Positions 63,022-64,000 of a stretch of DNA of 64,000 bases are shown piece after piece. Made by a program: the position numbers and the translations under genes. Numbering within the stretch: position 1 is the stretch's first letter; each line of letters opens with the position of its first letter. The notes under the pieces were generated by a model. It did not search any database. It was not told where the DNA came from and saw only the letters and a program-made list of their open reading frames with translations. Source of the stretch: Gammaproteobacteria bacterium (GTDB lineage Bacteria; Pseudomonadota; Gammaproteobacteria; Pseudomonadales; Azotimanducaceae); assembly GCA_028821405.1 (NCBI GenBank), contig JAPPGK010000050.1:1-64000 (forward strand), written 5' to 3'.

Positions 63022-64000
63022 CCGACGGACAGGTCCCGAACACGTTGGGTGTCCGTTGCCTCGCGGATCGGATCTGCGTTGCACGCGATCAGAGCGCCCT
63101 GGCCGAGTACGTCGCCGATGCCGATACGCGCGAGGTTCCCCTGACGATCGTCGGCGGCGGATCGAATATCGTCCTCCGTTCCAGATTGCCGGGCACCGTC
63201 GTGTTGTTGCGCCTCAAGGGGGTGGCGTTCGAACGCCTCGATGAGAACTCGTGGCGGGTGGTCGCCGCTGCGGGCGAGAACTGGCAGGGCCTCGTGGATG
63301 GCGCCCTTGCGAGGGGAATCGGCGGACTGGAGAACCTCACGCTCATTCCGGGGTCCGTGGGTGCGGCGCCGGTGCAGAATATCGGCGCCTATGGACGGGA
63401 ACTCGCAGAGTTCGTCGAGTCGGTCACCGCCTTCGATCGACGGCGAAGCTGCTTCGCGACCTTGGCGGGCGCCGATTGCGGCTTCGGGTACCGCGATAGC
63501 GAATTCAAACGCGATGCGACGAACCGCTACGTGATCACCGCAGTCGTGCTGCGGCTTGGCGGGACCGGGTTGGTCGCGGACTATCCGGACGTGGCCCGGG
63601 AACTCGCGGTCCGGGGCGGGAACATGGATCGCGGCGCTGTGGCGGATGCCGTCGCGGCCGTGCGCCGCCGGAAACTCCCGGACCCCGGTCGAGTCGGCAA
63701 CGTCGGCAGTTTCTTCAAGAATCCGGTGGTTAGCGAGGCGCGCCTTGATGATATTCGTGCCCGGGTCGACATCGACGACTACCCGGCACCCGACGGCAGC
63801 GGGTCACGCAAGATACCGGCGGCGCGGCTGATTGACCGTGCGGGGTGGAAGGGTGTCCGGGATGGCCAGGTCCAGGTCTGGCCTCGACAGCCGTTGGTGC
63901 TGGTCAACTTGGGCGGGGCCACCGGCGGGGAGGTGCTCGACCTGGCACATCGCATCCGCGACGACGTGCACCGAAGGTACGGCGTGGCCCTCGAACTCGA
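63018..64000 (+). CDS. murB: UDP-N-acetylenolpyruvoylglucosamine reductase (partial, cut by window end)
   Basis: About 327 codons from GTG 63018, which overlaps the alkB stop by 4 nt; the frame runs past the window end. FAD-binding blocks LTIVGGGSNIVLRSRL and GGLENLTLIPGSVGAAPVQN, IGAYGREL, GYRDSEFKRD and the catalytic Ser in NVGSFFKNP are MurB signatures (type I enzyme), and RIPAARLIDRAGWKG-like KIPAARLIDRAGWKGVRDG follows. It reduces UDP-GlcNAc-enolpyruvate to UDP-MurNAc in peptidoglycan synthesis. The final catalytic Glu region lies past the window end. Confidence 0.93.
   Translation, partial: MTDGQVPNTLGVRCLADRICVARDQSALAEYVADADTREVPLTIVGGGSNIVLRSRLPGTVVLLRLKGVAFERLDENSWRVVAAAGENWQGLVDGALARGIGGLENLTLIPGSVGAAPVQNIGAYGRELAEFVESVTAFDRRRSCFATLAGADCGFGYRDSEFKRDATNRYVITAVVLRLGGTGLVADYPDVARELAVRGGNMDRGAVADAVAAVRRRKLPDPGRVGNVGSFFKNPVVSEARLDDIRARVDIDDYPAPDGSGSRKIPAARLIDRAGWKGVRDGQVQVWPRQPLVLVNLGGATGGEVLDLAHRIRDDVHRRYGVALEL

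Overview
The window reads as a GC-rich chromosomal segment of a gammaproteobacterium, probably an uncultivated marine or host-associated lineage. The best phylogenetic clue is the right end: an exbB-exbD-msbA/lpxK-kdsB-...-murB order like the one around lpxK/kdsB/murB in Pseudomonas. The rest of the content (four TonB-dependent receptors, two CRTAC1-type FG-GAP proteins, a sulfatase, two PhyH oxygenases, an AlkB) fits an outer-membrane-rich heterotroph. Two tRNA genes (Gly-GCC, Ser-UGA) are present. No rRNA, CRISPR array or prophage was seen.

Layout. 0-0.7 kb: decayed end of an IS21-family element next to an array of short repeats. 0.9-6.4 kb: DUF2339 membrane protein, bactofilin, a small methyltransferase-like protein, tRNA-Gly and two small envelope proteins. 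6.4-12.4 kb (minus): an SDR / PhyH / ABC exporter / ABC exporter operon whose last gene carries a stop codon exactly at the Walker B glutamate. 12.6-13.9 kb: DDE transposase. 14.2-25.7 kb (plus): a repeated CRTAC1 / TonB-receptor module with a TPR lipoprotein; the two receptors are paralogues that share promoter and leader. 25.9-33.1 kb (plus): lipoprotein, ECF sigma factor, FecR-like anti-sigma, STN-domain TonB receptor and thioredoxin-like lipoprotein, i.e. a cell-surface signalling locus, with a 29-bp inverted repeat between fecR and the receptor. 33.1-39.7 kb (minus): TonB receptor, CmcJ/NvfI-like oxygenase, PhyH oxygenase, unknown protein and sulfatase, which looks like an uptake and degradation island.

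39.9-45.4 kb: divergent respiratory locus with SCO and formate/nitrite channel on the minus strand, and B-type oxidase subunits II and I, a second SCO, a membrane protein and a glutamine amidotransferase on the plus strand; the subunit I frame is interrupted by an in-frame TAG. 45.4-52.7 kb (minus): GH26-like glycoside hydrolase, YeiH-type transporter, tRNA-Ser, three nucleotide-sugar enzymes and a PiT-like transporter. 52.9-56.3 kb: PfkB kinase, HAD hydrolase, amidase. 56.5-64 kb: ExbB, ExbD, a single-frame MsbA-LpxK fusion, KdsB, SDR (minus), AlkB and a MurB cut by the window end.

The most notable items are the MsbA-LpxK fusion, the two isolated in-frame stops in otherwise intact genes, the TonB receptor pair with conserved vicinal cysteines, the TonB/oxygenase/sulfatase island, and two families of short palindromic intergenic repeats scattered through the window.
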